Source: Gillisia sp. UBA3175 (GTDB lineage Bacteria > Bacteroidota > Bacteroidia > Flavobacteriales > Flavobacteriaceae). From it: a DNA stretch of 64,000 nt. The stretch is taken from NCBI GenBank assembly GCA_002364325.1, contig DEXV01000003.1, positions 907,229 through 971,228 of the forward strand. Direction: 5' to 3'. Position numbers and translations under genes: made by a program. The notes beneath the pieces are model-generated. The model ran no database searches, was not told the DNA's origin, and was given only the letters and a program-made list of their open reading frames with translations. Of the stretch, positions 42,331 through 51,359 are shown piece after piece; positions within the stretch are counted from its first letter, which is position 1; every line of letters starts with the position of its first letter.

Positions 42331-44372
42331 TAGTTGTTATGTTTTGCCTTTAAATAATCGTAGATCGCATATTGAGATCTAATTGCTTTTTCACCAGATT
42401 TTTTACTAACGTAGGTATTGGATTCTGATTGATCCTGAATTCTAGCCTTCACATTATCGTTTAACTGAATTTGTAAAATATCTTTGAATTCCTGTGCAAT
42501 ATCTTGGTCATAAATAGGAGTGATCACTTCTATTCTTCTATCCAAATTTCGGCTCATCCAATCTGCGCTTCCAAAGAAAATTTTTTCATCACCTCCGTTC
42601 TCAAATAGATAGATCCTTCCATGCTCCAAAAATCTATCTATTATACTCGTTATATAAATATTTTCACTCATCCCTTTAATACCTGGAATTAAGCTTGTAA
42701 AACCTCTAATTAGCAATCTTATTTTCACTCCTGCATTGCTAGCTTTATACAAAAGTTCTATCATTTCTTCATCTTCTAGGCTATTCATTTTAGCAACAAT
42801 AGAAGCCTTTTTTCCTTCTTTGGCGAAGTTTATCTCATTCTGAATAAGTTTTGCAAAATTCTTTCTGGTAGAAAAAGGAGAGATAAACAAATATTTCTCG
42901 CGAGGAATTATCAATTTACCCTCAAGTACTTTAAAAACCCTATCTAATTCCTTGGTAATTTTTTTATCTGCAGTGAAAATTGCGTGATCACAATAGATCT
43001 TAGAAGTTTTACTGTTGAAGTTTCCTGTGCCTATGTACGCATATCTGATAGATTTCCCACTTTCACGCCTTTTTACCAACATGATCTTAGAATGTACCTT
43101 TATCTTGGGATAACTATAGATCACCTTAGCACCTTTTTCTGCAAATTTTCTACCCCAAACAATATTATTTGCTTCATCAAAGCGAGCTTTGGCTTCCACA
43201 AATATGGTCACTTTAATACCCCTCTCAATCGCTTTAAGCAAACTAGAGGTAAGTGCAGATTCATCTGCAACCCGATATAAAGAAATCTTAATTTTTTCTG
43301 TTTCTGGATCTGATGCTGCTTGCTCCAAAAATTTCTCTACATAATTGAAGGACATAAATGGAAAATGCACCGATTGGTCTTTTTTGGCAATCGCTTCAAA
43401 ATAGTTTTCGGTATACCCTAATATTTTATGTTTTAGGGGAGGCATTTTTTCAAAATGTAATTTGGAATTCTTTGAAGGATCTGGAAAAGAAAAGAAATCA
43501 CTAAAATTATGATAATTCCCACCGGGCATCATATCTATCTTACCTAAATTAAGCAGCCTTCTAAGCTTTTTCTGAATCTCTTTTGGCATTGCAGCGTCAT
43601 ACAGAAGTCTTGTTGGTTGTCCATCTGTTCTTTGTGCTAAAGAATTGTAAATTTTTTCGGCTAATATTCCATCAAACTCGTCATCAATATATAACTCGGC
43701 ATCACGGGACATTTTTATTTCATAAATCCCGGTTACAACTTCTTTTGGAAATAAATCTGAAACAATATTTCTGATGATATCATCTAAAAAAGTGATGGTA
43801 TTGTTGGAGAATTCTACAAATCTCCCACAATCTTCGGTTGGAATATTTACGATTCCTAATTTATTTTCATCTTTAAAAGTAACTGAAAAATATAGAGTGT
43901 TGTTATTTAGAAATAAATCTGAATGCTTAGAAAGATCTACAATTTCAGGTTTTAAAAATTCGGATACATTTTTCTTAAAAAATTCTTTAGCTGTTTTATC
44001 CTGTATTTTATTAAAATCTTTTGCCTCAATTAAAAAGATATCATTTTCTGCAAGTTCAGGAATAATTTGATCATGAAAGATCTCTCCAAATTTATCTTGC
44101 TGAAGTTTTACTTCTTCCAAAATTTGCTTGGTGAATTTATTGGGACGTAAAGCGAGTTTCTTGCGAATGCTTTTTTCTACTTTTTTAATCTGTCTTAGTT
44201 GGGAAACCCGTACTCTAAAATATTCGTCAAGGTTAGAAGAGAAGATGGCTAAAAATTTTAAACGCTCATAAAGGGGATTAATCTTGTCTTCGGCTTCTTG
44301 TAATACCCGTTCATTAAAGCTTAACCAATTGAGATCTCGGTGTCTTAAACGGGATTCTGTAGGTGCCAACAT
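42330..44372 (-). CDS. ppk1: Polyphosphate kinase 1
   Basis: 680 residues, normal PPK1 length. The N-terminal helical domain (RDLNWLSFNERVLQEAED), the head domain, and the two PLD-like catalytic domains are visible, with HFPFMSFNYVEKFLEQAA, KVHSKIMLVKRR (phospho-His), IYCDHAIFTADK and the late LEHGRIYLFENGG. It reversibly polymerises ATP gamma-phosphate into polyphosphate. It is translationally coupled to the solute-binding-like gene behind it. A TATTTTTG -7 box (minus strand, 44396-44389) lies 16 bp ahead of its ATG. Confidence 0.96.
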   Translation of the reverse strand: MLAPTESRLRHRDLNWLSFNERVLQEAEDKINPLYERLKFLAIFSSNLDEYFRVRVSQLRQIKKVEKSIRKKLALRPNKFTKQILEEVKLQQDKFGEIFHDQIIPELAENDIFLIEAKDFNKIQDKTAKEFFKKNVSEFLKPEIVDLSKHSDLFLNNNTLYFSVTFKDENKLGIVNIPTEDCGRFVEFSNNTITFLDDIIRNIVSDLFPKEVVTGIYEIKMSRDAELYIDDEFDGILAEKIYNSLAQRTDGQPTRLLYDAAMPKEIQKKLRRLLNLGKIDMMPGGNYHNFSDFFSFPDPSKNSKLHFEKMPPLKHKILGYTENYFEAIAKKDQSVHFPFMSFNYVEKFLEQAASDPETEKIKISLYRVADESALTSSLLKAIERGIKVTIFVEAKARFDEANNIVWGRKFAEKGAKVIYSYPKIKVHSKIMLVKRRESGKSIRYAYIGTGNFNSKTSKIYCDHAIFTADKKITKELDRVFKVLEGKLIIPREKYLFISPFSTRKNFAKLIQNEINFAKEGKKASIVAKMNSLEDEEMIELLYKASNAGVKIRLLIRGFTSLIPGIKGMSENIYITSIIDRFLEHGRIYLFENGGDEKIFFGSADWMSRNLDRRIEVITPIYDQDIAQEFKDILQIQLNDNVKARIQDQSESNTYVSKKSGEKAIRSQYAIYDYLKAKHNN

Positions 44373-44388
44373 ATAGTACTATTTTTAA

Positions 44389-44396
44389 CAAAAATA
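44389..44396 (-). promoter_or_regulatory. Candidate -7 element for ppk1
   Basis: Minus-strand TATTTTTG fits TAnnTTTG and ends 16 bp before the ppk1 start. No TTG is seen at -33. Confidence 0.3.
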
Positions 44397-44442
44397 CAAA
44401 GACTGTATTCCTATGGTCTTTAATGTTCTGTTAAATAATAAT

Positions 44443-45312
44443 TTAAATAGTGGCTATTTTTTGTAGAGCGTCAATGATCAACTTATCTACTGTAGCGGTA
44501 GGATCTGCACTAAATTGGCCTGTTGCTCTATTGGCTACTATTGCATTTAATGAAACTGCTCTATGACCTAAAAGCTTAGACAATCCATAAATTCCGGCTG
44601 TTTCCATTTCCAGATTGGTTATCGTCTTATCCATATGATTAAAGCTTGCCATACGCTCGTTTAGATGCGGGTTGTTTAAAGGTAGTCTTAACACTCTTCC
44701 TTGAGGGCCATAGAAGCCACAATTTGTAACCGTGGTGCCTTTAAAATAATCCTTATCAAAATAGGAGAGAAGACTAGGATCTGCATTTACCACGTAGGGT
44801 ACACCATTTTCTCTAGGTAAGATAAGATGCGTCAATAAAGATTCAGAGAAATTAAGTTCTAGTATCCCTTCACTTTTATAAAAATGAAGTAAAGAATCGA
44901 AGCCTACAGCGGTTTCAGAAACAAGAAATGAATCTATTGGGATATTCTTTTGAATGGAACCAGAAGTTCCAATTCTTATAATATTTAAGGAAGTAAGTTT
45001 CTTTTTAATTTTTCTTGTTCCAAAATCTATATTTACCAAAGCATCTAACTCATTAAGAACAATATCTATATTATCGGTTCCAATTCCAGTGGAAATTACA
45101 CTTATACGTTTTCCTTTATAACTGCCGGTTTGGGTATGAAATTCTCTTTTGTGAACTTTAAATTCTATAGTATCGAAATGTTGCGTGATCTGATTTACTC
45201 TATCGGGATCTCCTACGGTGATCACTGTAGTGGCAAGTTGGTTTGGTATAAGGTTTAGGTGGTAAATGCTGCCGTCTTCATTTAAGATAAATTCTGAAGG
45301 TTGTAAGCTCAT
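44443..45312 (-). CDS. Nucleoside phosphorylase (uridine phosphorylase-like)
   Basis: 289 residues of the PNP_UDP_1 superfamily: TVITVGDPDRVNQITQ near the N-terminus, ISVISTGIGTDNIDIV, NIIRIGTSGSIQ, and the substrate-binding NLEMETAGIYGLSKLLG with the Glu-Met-Glu signature. It should phosphorolyse uridine or a related nucleoside to base plus ribose 1-phosphate for salvage. It starts 1 bp after DUF1835 ends and is the last gene of a four-gene minus-strand run. Confidence 0.9.
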   Translation of the reverse strand: MSLQPSEFILNEDGSIYHLNLIPNQLATTVITVGDPDRVNQITQHFDTIEFKVHKREFHTQTGSYKGKRISVISTGIGTDNIDIVLNELDALVNIDFGTRKIKKKLTSLNIIRIGTSGSIQKNIPIDSFLVSETAVGFDSLLHFYKSEGILELNFSESLLTHLILPRENGVPYVVNADPSLLSYFDKDYFKGTTVTNCGFYGPQGRVLRLPLNNPHLNERMASFNHMDKTITNLEMETAGIYGLSKLLGHRAVSLNAIVANRATGQFSADPTATVDKLIIDALQKIATI

Positions 45313-45313
45313 T

Positions 45314-46243
45314 CTATAATTTTAAAATATTATGTGATTCCGAGTCGTATAAAAAATCATACATTTTAACACCTCCAAAAGATTCGTCATTTTTTAAAAC
45401 GCGATAAAAATTACGAGTTCTTGCTAATGCCTCTTCACCTATTTCGGTTAGAAGCACCCTATCATTTTCAACCTTATAGAACTCCTTTAATTTATTTAAT
45501 AAACGTTGAATTTGCCTTTCTCCATATCCAAAATAACCCTGATATTGAATGGAATACCCCATTAACTGATTTTGACTGGTAATTTTATTCTGTTTTATAA
45601 GTCTGAGGATGTTATTTTCTAAGGTATTTAATCCTGAATTAGAATTAGGAAAACGTTCTATATGAGTTCTAATGCAACTGGATAGATATTCAAAATTAGA
45701 TTGTTGCTTAATTAAGGCTTTTAATTTAAGCGGATTATTCTCATTGTAATATTGCCAAATAAGATTTGCCATTTCAAGATCATCTTGATTAAGATGAATT
45801 CTTTGATCGAAATGATTTTTTAAATTTCTAATGGGTAATTGAGATAATGGCTGAAATTCTTTTTCATCTTTCAGTTTTTTACTACATACTAAATACATTG
45901 GAACTTGCACCTTTTTTTCCAAAAGATGGCTAATGACAGCTACCATATTAATATGGGAAAATAAATCGAATTCGAACCAAAGAATGACCTCTTCAACCTC
46001 ACTTAATGAATCTAATTTTTGGAGTTCTGTTATAAATTGAATTTGATAATCCTCTGGGGATATCCCATAATATTTCTCTAAAAATTGAGAACGTGTTTTA
46101 GAAAATGCCTTAGAACTTAATGTATAAACAGTTGGTCCTTCGCATAACATTTCTTTCCAAACAACATTTTTACCCTCTAGACCAAGCTCATTAATATTTT
46201 GAGCCAGAATATCTCCATTAATAATATGTAATTGTTTAGGCAT
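45314..46243 (-). CDS. DUF1835 domain protein
   Basis: 309 residues, soluble. The N-terminal part is the DUF1835 domain (HIINGDILAQNI, WKEMLCEGP, VILWFEFDLFSHINM). The C-terminal part is helical, with a winged-helix-like segment (NNILRLIKQNKITSQNQLMGYS). DUF1835 proteins are widespread and uncharacterised. It lies between the SUI1 factor (29 bp upstream) and the nucleoside phosphorylase (1 bp downstream). Confidence 0.82.
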   Translation of the reverse strand: MPKQLHIINGDILAQNINELGLEGKNVVWKEMLCEGPTVYTLSSKAFSKTRSQFLEKYYGISPEDYQIQFITELQKLDSLSEVEEVILWFEFDLFSHINMVAVISHLLEKKVQVPMYLVCSKKLKDEKEFQPLSQLPIRNLKNHFDQRIHLNQDDLEMANLIWQYYNENNPLKLKALIKQQSNFEYLSSCIRTHIERFPNSNSGLNTLENNILRLIKQNKITSQNQLMGYSIQYQGYFGYGERQIQRLLNKLKEFYKVENDRVLLTEIGEEALARTRNFYRVLKNDESFGGVKMYDFLYDSESHNILKL

Positions 46244-46272
46244 AATTTGAAGTTAATAAAACTTGTTAATAC

Positions 46273-46629
46273 TCATCCACCCACGCGCTTTACTCTGTAA
46301 CCATCTTGCTTTAAAAACTCTATAACTTTATTTCTAACATCACCTTGAATAATTATTTCACCATCCTTCACAGATCCGCCTACACCGCATTTCTTTTTCA
46401 AAGATTTTCCTAATGTATTAAGATCTTCATCTTTTCCTTCAAAACCTTTTATTACGGTTACTATTTTTCCACCTCTCCCTTTATTGCTAAAGTGAGCTTC
46501 CAACAATTGATCTTTAGGAAGGAGTGTAGCAATATCGGAATCGGAATTAGCTGCATCTACATCAAAATCATCGTCTGTAGAAAATACAAAACCGCCCAAA
46601 TCTTCTAGACCTAACTTCTTTTTAGACAT
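46273..46629 (-). CDS. SUI1/YciH-family translation factor
   Basis: 118 residues. An acidic N-terminal half (STDDDFDVDAANSDSD) precedes a SUI1/eIF1 domain: KGRGGKIVTVIKGFEG, LGKSLKKKCGVGGSVKDGEIIIQGDVRNKVIEFL (shown in two conserved blocks around GVGGSVKDG). Bacterial YciH can discriminate initiation complexes in vitro, but its role in Bacteroidota is untested as far as I know. It lies 3 bp after the 2OG oxygenase stop. Confidence 0.92.
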   Translation of the reverse strand: MSKKKLGLEDLGGFVFSTDDDFDVDAANSDSDIATLLPKDQLLEAHFSNKGRGGKIVTVIKGFEGKDEDLNTLGKSLKKKCGVGGSVKDGEIIIQGDVRNKVIEFLKQDGYRVKRVGG

Positions 46630-46632
46630 TAC

Positions 46633-47589
46633 TTACTTTTTAATAAGCCCAATCTCAACTAAACGTTGATGTAAAAATTCGCCAGCAGTAATATCCTCGT
46701 AATGTTTAGGATTGTCCTCATCTAAACATTCTTCAAGACAATTTAACTTCATCTCACTGCGCGGATGCATAAAGAATGGAATAGAATATCTAGGTTTCCC
46801 CCATTGATCTTTTGGTGGATTTATAACCTTATGAATTGTAGATCGTAATTTATTGTTGGTTAGTCTTTCCAACATATCTCCAACATTTATTACTAACTCA
46901 TCTTCCTCCGGTATAGCATCTATCCATTCGCCATCTTTTCTCAAAACTTGAAGTCCTCCGGTAGAAGCACCCATTAATAAAGTGATCAAATTAATATCTC
47001 CATGTGCACCAGCTCTTTCAGCTCCTTTAGGCTCTTCTAGAATTGGAGGGTAATGGATAGGTCTTAAAATACTGTTTCCATTACTAGCCCAATGATCAAA
47101 ATAGAATTCATCTAAACCAATATAGATTGCCAATGCTCTTAACACGTAGATACCAGTTTTTTCCAGCATTCTATATGCTTCCATTCCTGTATGGTTAAAA
47201 TCTTTCAACTCTTCTACATTAACATTGGCTGGATAGTCTTCAATCAAATTGGCATCTTCTGTAGCTTCTTGACCAAAATGCCAGAATTCCTTTAGATCTC
47301 CTTCTTTTTTTCCTTTGGCATGTTCTTTCCCAAATGAGATGTAACCTCGCTGGCCCCCTAATCCATCTATTTCATATTTCTGTTTAACTTCAACAGGAAG
47401 ATCGAAGAAAGATTTTACTTCTTTATATAATTCATCAACAAGGTCATCGCTTAAAAAGTGATTTTTTAAAGAGACGAAACCTATTTCTTCGTAAGCTCTA
47501 CCTATCTCATCTACAAATTTTTGCTTTCGCTTTGGATCTCCAGAAAGAAAATCTGCCAAATCTACACTTGGTATATTATTCATCGCCAT
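46633..47589 (-). CDS. Isopenicillin-N-synthase-family 2OG-Fe(II) oxygenase
   Basis: 318 residues with a DIOX_N-like N-terminal domain (VDLADFLSGDP, IGFVSLKNHFL) and a jelly-roll 2OG-FeII_Oxy domain: AHGDINLITLL (HxD iron ligands), INVGDMLERLTNNKLRSTIHKVI with the distal His ligand, and PRYSIPFFMHP with the Arg-x-Ser 2OG-binding pair. It would hydroxylate or desaturate a small molecule; the substrate is unknown. It is first in a tight minus-strand run with a SUI1 factor, DUF1835 and nucleoside phosphorylase. The -7 box TAACTTTG lies at 47626-47619. Confidence 0.9.
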   Translation of the reverse strand: MAMNNIPSVDLADFLSGDPKRKQKFVDEIGRAYEEIGFVSLKNHFLSDDLVDELYKEVKSFFDLPVEVKQKYEIDGLGGQRGYISFGKEHAKGKKEGDLKEFWHFGQEATEDANLIEDYPANVNVEELKDFNHTGMEAYRMLEKTGIYVLRALAIYIGLDEFYFDHWASNGNSILRPIHYPPILEEPKGAERAGAHGDINLITLLMGASTGGLQVLRKDGEWIDAIPEEDELVINVGDMLERLTNNKLRSTIHKVINPPKDQWGKPRYSIPFFMHPRSEMKLNCLEECLDEDNPKHYEDITAGEFLHQRLVEIGLIKK

Positions 47590-47618
47590 TTTAAGGTGTG
47601 TTTATCATAGTTTACTCA

Positions 47619-47626
47619 CAAAGTTA
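47619..47626 (-). promoter_or_regulatory. -7 element for the 2OG oxygenase operon
   Basis: Minus-strand TAACTTTG, 29 bp ahead of the oxygenase start. No TTG is found at the -33 distance. Confidence 0.4.
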
Positions 47627-47686
47627 AATAAAATTAATGGAGTATATATTTTTCTTTTCCTTAATAAGGAAGCTCATAAATTTAAT

Positions 47687-47694
47687 TACTTTTG
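47687..47694 (+). promoter_or_regulatory. -7 element for the E1 dehydrogenase gene
   Basis: TACTTTTG fits TAnnTTTG and ends 17 bp before the ATG at 47712. Because it lies inside the longer possible reading frame (from 47637), it supports the downstream start. Confidence 0.4.
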
Positions 47695-47711
47695 ATTACC
47701 AATACTATTTT

Positions 47712-49718
47712 ATGAAACCGGCTACCACAGAGTTTACCTCAATAAATTACAAGAAGAGCGAGCTTTCGGACTCCACATTATTATCTTTATATCGTGGAAT
47801 GCTTAAACCCAGACTTATAGAGGAAAAAATGCTTATTCTATTAAGGCAGGGAAAGGTTTCAAAATGGTTTAGCGGGATTGGCCAAGAAGCGATTTCAATT
47901 GGAGTTACTATGGCAATGCAAAGCGATGAATATATTCTTCCAATGCACCGAAATTTAGGAGTATTCACTGCTAGAGAAATCCCTCTTAACAGATTATTCT
48001 CGCAATGGCAGGGAAAAGCGAAGGGTTTTACCAAGGGAAGAGATAGAAGCTTCCATTTTGGTACTCAAGAATTCAAAATTATTGGAATGATCTCTCATTT
48101 AGGACCACAACTTGGAGTAGCCGATGGAATAGCGCTAGCGCATAAGCTTAAAAATGAAAATAAATTAACAGCTGTATTTACTGGGGAAGGAGGAACAAGT
48201 GAAGGGGATTTTCATGAAGCCTTGAACATTGCCTCTGTTTGGGATCTTCCCGTGTTATTTTGCATAGAAAACAATGGGTACGGACTTTCTACACCTACAA
48301 CAGAACAGTATAGATGCAAGAATTTAATGGATCGTGGGATAGGTTATGGGATGGAGGCACACAAGATAGATGGAAATAATATCTTAGAAGTATACACCAA
48401 AATCTCTGAAATAGCCGAAAGTGTACGCAAAAATCCTCGTCCGGTATTGCTGGAATTTATCACTTTTAGAATGCGTGGTCATGAAGAAGCTAGTGGAACT
48501 AAATATGTTCCCGAAGAGTTGATGGAAGAATGGAGTTCAAAAGATCCTTTAAATAATTACAGAGATTATTTAAAAGAAATGGGTGTTCTTTCTGAAGCTG
48601 TAATTGAGCTATATACAGAAGAGATTAAGAAGGAAATAGATGATAATTTAAAACTTGCATTTGAGGAGGAGGTAATTGTATCTTCTGAAAGTGAAGAGTT
48701 AAATGATGTGTATCAAGAGTTTGATTATAAGCATTTTGAAGAAAGTGAAGAAGTAGAAAATATTCGTTTTATAGATGCTATTGCAAAGGGATTACAACAA
48801 TCTATGCAACAACACGACGATCTGGTCCTAATGGGACAAGATATAGCGGAATATGGTGGAGCCTTTAAGATTACAGAAAATAGCCTGAAAGAATTTGGAA
48901 AGGAAAGAGTTAGAAATACACCTATTTGTGAATCCGGTATTGTAGCTACTGCAATGGGCCTTTCTATAAAAGGGATCAAGTCTATGGTGGAGATGCAATT
49001 CGCCGACTTTGTGAGTACTGGATTTAATCCCATAGTAAATTATTTGGCTAAGGTGCATTATAGATGGGATCAGCAGGCGGATGTAGTTATTAGAATGCCT
49101 TGTGGCGCTGGGGTTCAAGCAGGACCTTTTCACAGTCAGACTAATGAAGCATGGTTTACTAAAACTCCTGGACTAAAGGTAGTTTACCCAGCATTTCCCA
49201 AGGATGCAAAAGGATTATTAAATACGGCTTTTAACGATCCAAATCCAGTTATGTTTTTCGAGCATAAAGCTTTATATAGAAGTATTAGACAGGAAGTGCC
49301 AACTAATTATTATACCATTCCTTTTGGGAAAGCTGCTTTATTAACTGAAGGTAATGATCTTACTATTATAGCTTATGGAGCTGCTGTTCATTGGGCATTG
49401 GAATCGCTTTTGGAATTTCCAGAATTACATGTAGATCTTTTAGACCTTAGAACGCTTCAGCCATTAGACACAGAAAGTATCTTCAAATCTGTAAAGAAAA
49501 CCGGAAGAGTCTTGATAATCAATGAAGATTCCGTCTTTGGAAGTATAGCTTCAGATATAGCAGCGCAAATAGGTGAGGAGTGTTTTGAATACTTAGATGC
49601 GCCAATAAAGAGATTGGGGAGCATGGAAACACCCATACCTTTTACACAACACTTAGAAAATCAATACCTTCCGAAAAATCGTATTAATGAAAAATTAAAA
49701 GAATTAATAGCGTATTAG
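47712..49718 (+). CDS. 2-oxoacid dehydrogenase E1, fused alpha and beta subunits
   Basis: 668 residues from the ATG at 47712; the frame extends to 47637 but the extra 25 residues are not family-like and contain the promoter. The N-terminal E1-alpha half has the thiamine-diphosphate motif (GEGGTSEGDFHEAL...IENNGYG) and MRGHEEASGT. The C-terminal E1-beta half has LMGQDIAEYGGAF, FADFVSTGFNPIVN and PCGAGVQAGPFHSQTNEAW. This is the fused branched-chain/pyruvate-like E1 common in Bacteroidota; it decarboxylates a 2-oxoacid and reductively acylates a lipoyl E2 encoded elsewhere. Branched-chain acyl-CoA from such an enzyme could prime the iso-fatty acids typical of this group (inference). Confidence 0.92.
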   Translation: MKPATTEFTSINYKKSELSDSTLLSLYRGMLKPRLIEEKMLILLRQGKVSKWFSGIGQEAISIGVTMAMQSDEYILPMHRNLGVFTAREIPLNRLFSQWQGKAKGFTKGRDRSFHFGTQEFKIIGMISHLGPQLGVADGIALAHKLKNENKLTAVFTGEGGTSEGDFHEALNIASVWDLPVLFCIENNGYGLSTPTTEQYRCKNLMDRGIGYGMEAHKIDGNNILEVYTKISEIAESVRKNPRPVLLEFITFRMRGHEEASGTKYVPEELMEEWSSKDPLNNYRDYLKEMGVLSEAVIELYTEEIKKEIDDNLKLAFEEEVIVSSESEELNDVYQEFDYKHFEESEEVENIRFIDAIAKGLQQSMQQHDDLVLMGQDIAEYGGAFKITENSLKEFGKERVRNTPICESGIVATAMGLSIKGIKSMVEMQFADFVSTGFNPIVNYLAKVHYRWDQQADVVIRMPCGAGVQAGPFHSQTNEAWFTKTPGLKVVYPAFPKDAKGLLNTAFNDPNPVMFFEHKALYRSIRQEVPTNYYTIPFGKAALLTEGNDLTIIAYGAAVHWALESLLEFPELHVDLLDLRTLQPLDTESIFKSVKKTGRVLIINEDSVFGSIASDIAAQIGEECFEYLDAPIKRLGSMETPIPFTQHLENQYLPKNRINEKLKELIAY

Positions 49719-49851
49719 CAAAAGATTGGCATGACTTCTTGATTTTTAAGAATCCTTAACAGTTTCTTTGTTAAATTATTAATAATCTTTTGTGAGATGT
49801 GTAGGGGTAGAGTAATTTAGTCCTAACTAATCATTAAAATACTATTCTATT

Positions 49852-50013
49852 ATGGTAAGACTTATTGTTATTTTCCTGGTAATCGCTTTAGTTGCTGCAA
49901 TCTTCGGATTTGGCGGTATAGCAGAAGGATCTGCAGACATTGCAAAAATTATCTTTTATATTTTTATTGTATTGCTTGTTATCTCTTTAATAAGCAGATT
50001 AATTAGAAGATAA
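49852..50013 (+). CDS. DUF1328 small membrane protein (YtjA-like)
   Basis: 53 residues, two hydrophobic helices: [20 protein letters not shown], a short loop with [13 protein letters not shown], then a second helix ending SLISRLIRR. This is the compact DUF1328 family of stress-associated inner-membrane peptides. It stands 133 bp after the E1 gene and is followed by lipocalin-like and OmpA-like genes. Confidence 0.85.
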   Translation: MVRLIVIFLVIALVAAIFGFGGIAEGSADIAKIIFYIFIVLLVISLISRLIRR

Positions 50014-50099
50014 TTTAGGATAAACATAGAATTCCAATCAGGTAAATAAATGCTTACCAGGTTGGTTTTTTTTATAACTCAATATTAAACAAGAACCTT

Positions 50100-50579
50100 A
50101 TGAAAAAAATCATTTTTATACTTACAACTGCCCTACTAATTGTTTCATGTGGGCCAACTAAAGTAGCTACTGAAGCTAGAAAAACCTTTAAAGGAGATTG
50201 GACGTTAAACTCCATTACTTATCCAAACTCCCAAGGAACTTTTGATGTTACCTTATTTAACGATGCAACTGCCGGTTGCTTTGAAGGAAGTACATGGAGT
50301 TTTGTTTCCAATAATAATACAGGAACCTATACTACTTCAGGAATGGATTGTACTGCAGGGGAGCGTTATTTCGTATGGTCTGTAGATGATCAAAATTCTA
50401 CTGCAGGAACTTTCGATTTCTTATTGAAGCCAACAGATAAAAAATGGAACTCTACAACCGGAAATCAAGGTTTTAGATTAAATTTAGTTTCTCTTACAGA
50501 AACGTCTATGATCTGGCAACAAACCGTAACTTTGGAAGGTTCTCCTTTTGTTATTAGAATGAATTTTACTAAACTTTAA
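50100..50579 (+). CDS. Lipocalin-like lipoprotein
   Basis: 159 residues. A lipoprotein signal with lipobox IVSC-G is followed by a lipocalin-like beta-barrel: FKGDWTLNSITYPN, a GSTWSFVSNNNTGTY turn and a terminal IRMNFTKL strand. Such flavobacterial lipocalins are presumed to bind small hydrophobic ligands or aid envelope integrity; no ligand can be read. It is 10 bp upstream of the OmpA lipoprotein, so the two are co-transcribed. Confidence 0.85.
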   Translation: MKKIIFILTTALLIVSCGPTKVATEARKTFKGDWTLNSITYPNSQGTFDVTLFNDATAGCFEGSTWSFVSNNNTGTYTTSGMDCTAGERYFVWSVDDQNSTAGTFDFLLKPTDKKWNSTTGNQGFRLNLVSLTETSMIWQQTVTLEGSPFVIRMNFTKL

Positions 50580-50589
50580 AATATAAATT

Positions 50590-51285
50590 ATGAGAATTGG
50601 AATAAATAAATTTTTAGCCCTAGCGTTTTCGGCAACCTTATTATTTGGTTGTGAAGCCACTAAAAATGCAAATAATACACAAAAAGGTGCCGTAATTGGT
50701 GCTGGGAGTGGAGCGGTAATTGGTGGAGTTATAGGAAACAATGTAGGAAAAGGTAACACTGCACTTGGAGCCATCATTGGCGGAGTTGTTGGTGGTGCAG
50801 CAGGTGGGTACATAGGTAGCAGAATGGATAAACAAGCCAAACAAATAGAGCAAGAAATTCCAGGTGCTGAGGTTGAAAGAGTAGGTGAAGGTATTAATGT
50901 AACTTTTGATGAGAATAGCGGAATCTATTTCGATACTGAAAAGTATAACATTAATGATAAATCTAGAGATGCCCTTCATAAATTAGTAGGTATATTTAAA
51001 GAGTATCCAGATACCGAAATTTTGGTTGAAGGACATACAGATAGTGCTGGTAGTGATAGTTACAACTTAACTTTATCTAAAAATAGAGCTCAAGCAGTAA
51101 CTAACTTCTTAGTAAGTGATGGTATTTCTAAAGGTAGATTCGATACTAAATGGTATGGGGAAGCTCAGCCAAAGTATGATAATTCTACTGAAGAAGGTAG
51201 AGCTAAGAACAGAAGAGTAGAGATCGCAATTGTTGCAAATGAAAAAATGAAGAAAGAAGCTGAAGAAGCTACAAATGAGAACTAA
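50590..51285 (+). CDS. OmpA-family lipoprotein with glycine zipper
   Basis: 231 residues: lipoprotein signal with lipobox LLFGC, a glycine-zipper segment (AVIGAGSGAVIGGVIGNN and a second GAIIGGVVGGAAGGYIG), then a C-terminal OmpA peptidoglycan-binding domain (about 115-225) with FDTEKYNIND, LVEGHTDSAGSDSYN and RAKNRRVEIAI. It tethers the outer membrane to peptidoglycan. A strong terminator follows its stop. Confidence 0.93.
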   Translation: MRIGINKFLALAFSATLLFGCEATKNANNTQKGAVIGAGSGAVIGGVIGNNVGKGNTALGAIIGGVVGGAAGGYIGSRMDKQAKQIEQEIPGAEVERVGEGINVTFDENSGIYFDTEKYNINDKSRDALHKLVGIFKEYPDTEILVEGHTDSAGSDSYNLTLSKNRAQAVTNFLVSDGISKGRFDTKWYGEAQPKYDNSTEEGRAKNRRVEIAIVANEKMKKEAEEATNEN

Positions 51286-51307
51286 TACAACTCACAAAGT
51301 ATTACTA

Positions 51308-51335
51308 AATCCCGGGACTTCCCCGGGATTTTTTT
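51308..51335 (+). terminator. Rho-independent terminator after the OmpA gene
   Basis: A perfect 9 bp GC-rich stem, AATCCCGGG (51308-51316) / CCCGGGATT (51322-51330), with a 5 nt loop and an uninterrupted T run to 51335. It insulates the polyketide cluster, which begins 25 bp later, from upstream transcription. Confidence 0.9.
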
Positions 51336-51359
51336 ATTTCCTTTTACTATCTTCAACAA

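Noticed and set aside
47637..47711. N-terminal extension of the E1 dehydrogenase
   Set aside because: The extra 25 residues are not family-like and contain a TACTTTTG promoter box; the ATG at 47712 gives the expected N-terminus.
48725..49133. Overlapping minus-strand reading frames of about 100 codons within the E1 gene
   Set aside because: They are antisense shadows of a conserved enzyme with no signal peptide, domain or promoter of their own.
50690..50825. Possible short tandem DNA repeat
   Set aside because: The repetition reflects the glycine-zipper protein motif (GxxxG), not an exact nucleotide repeat.
50484..50979. Minus-strand Pro/Thr-rich reading frames opposite the OmpA gene
   Set aside because: The composition is the complement of the glycine-zipper codons; there is no independent support.
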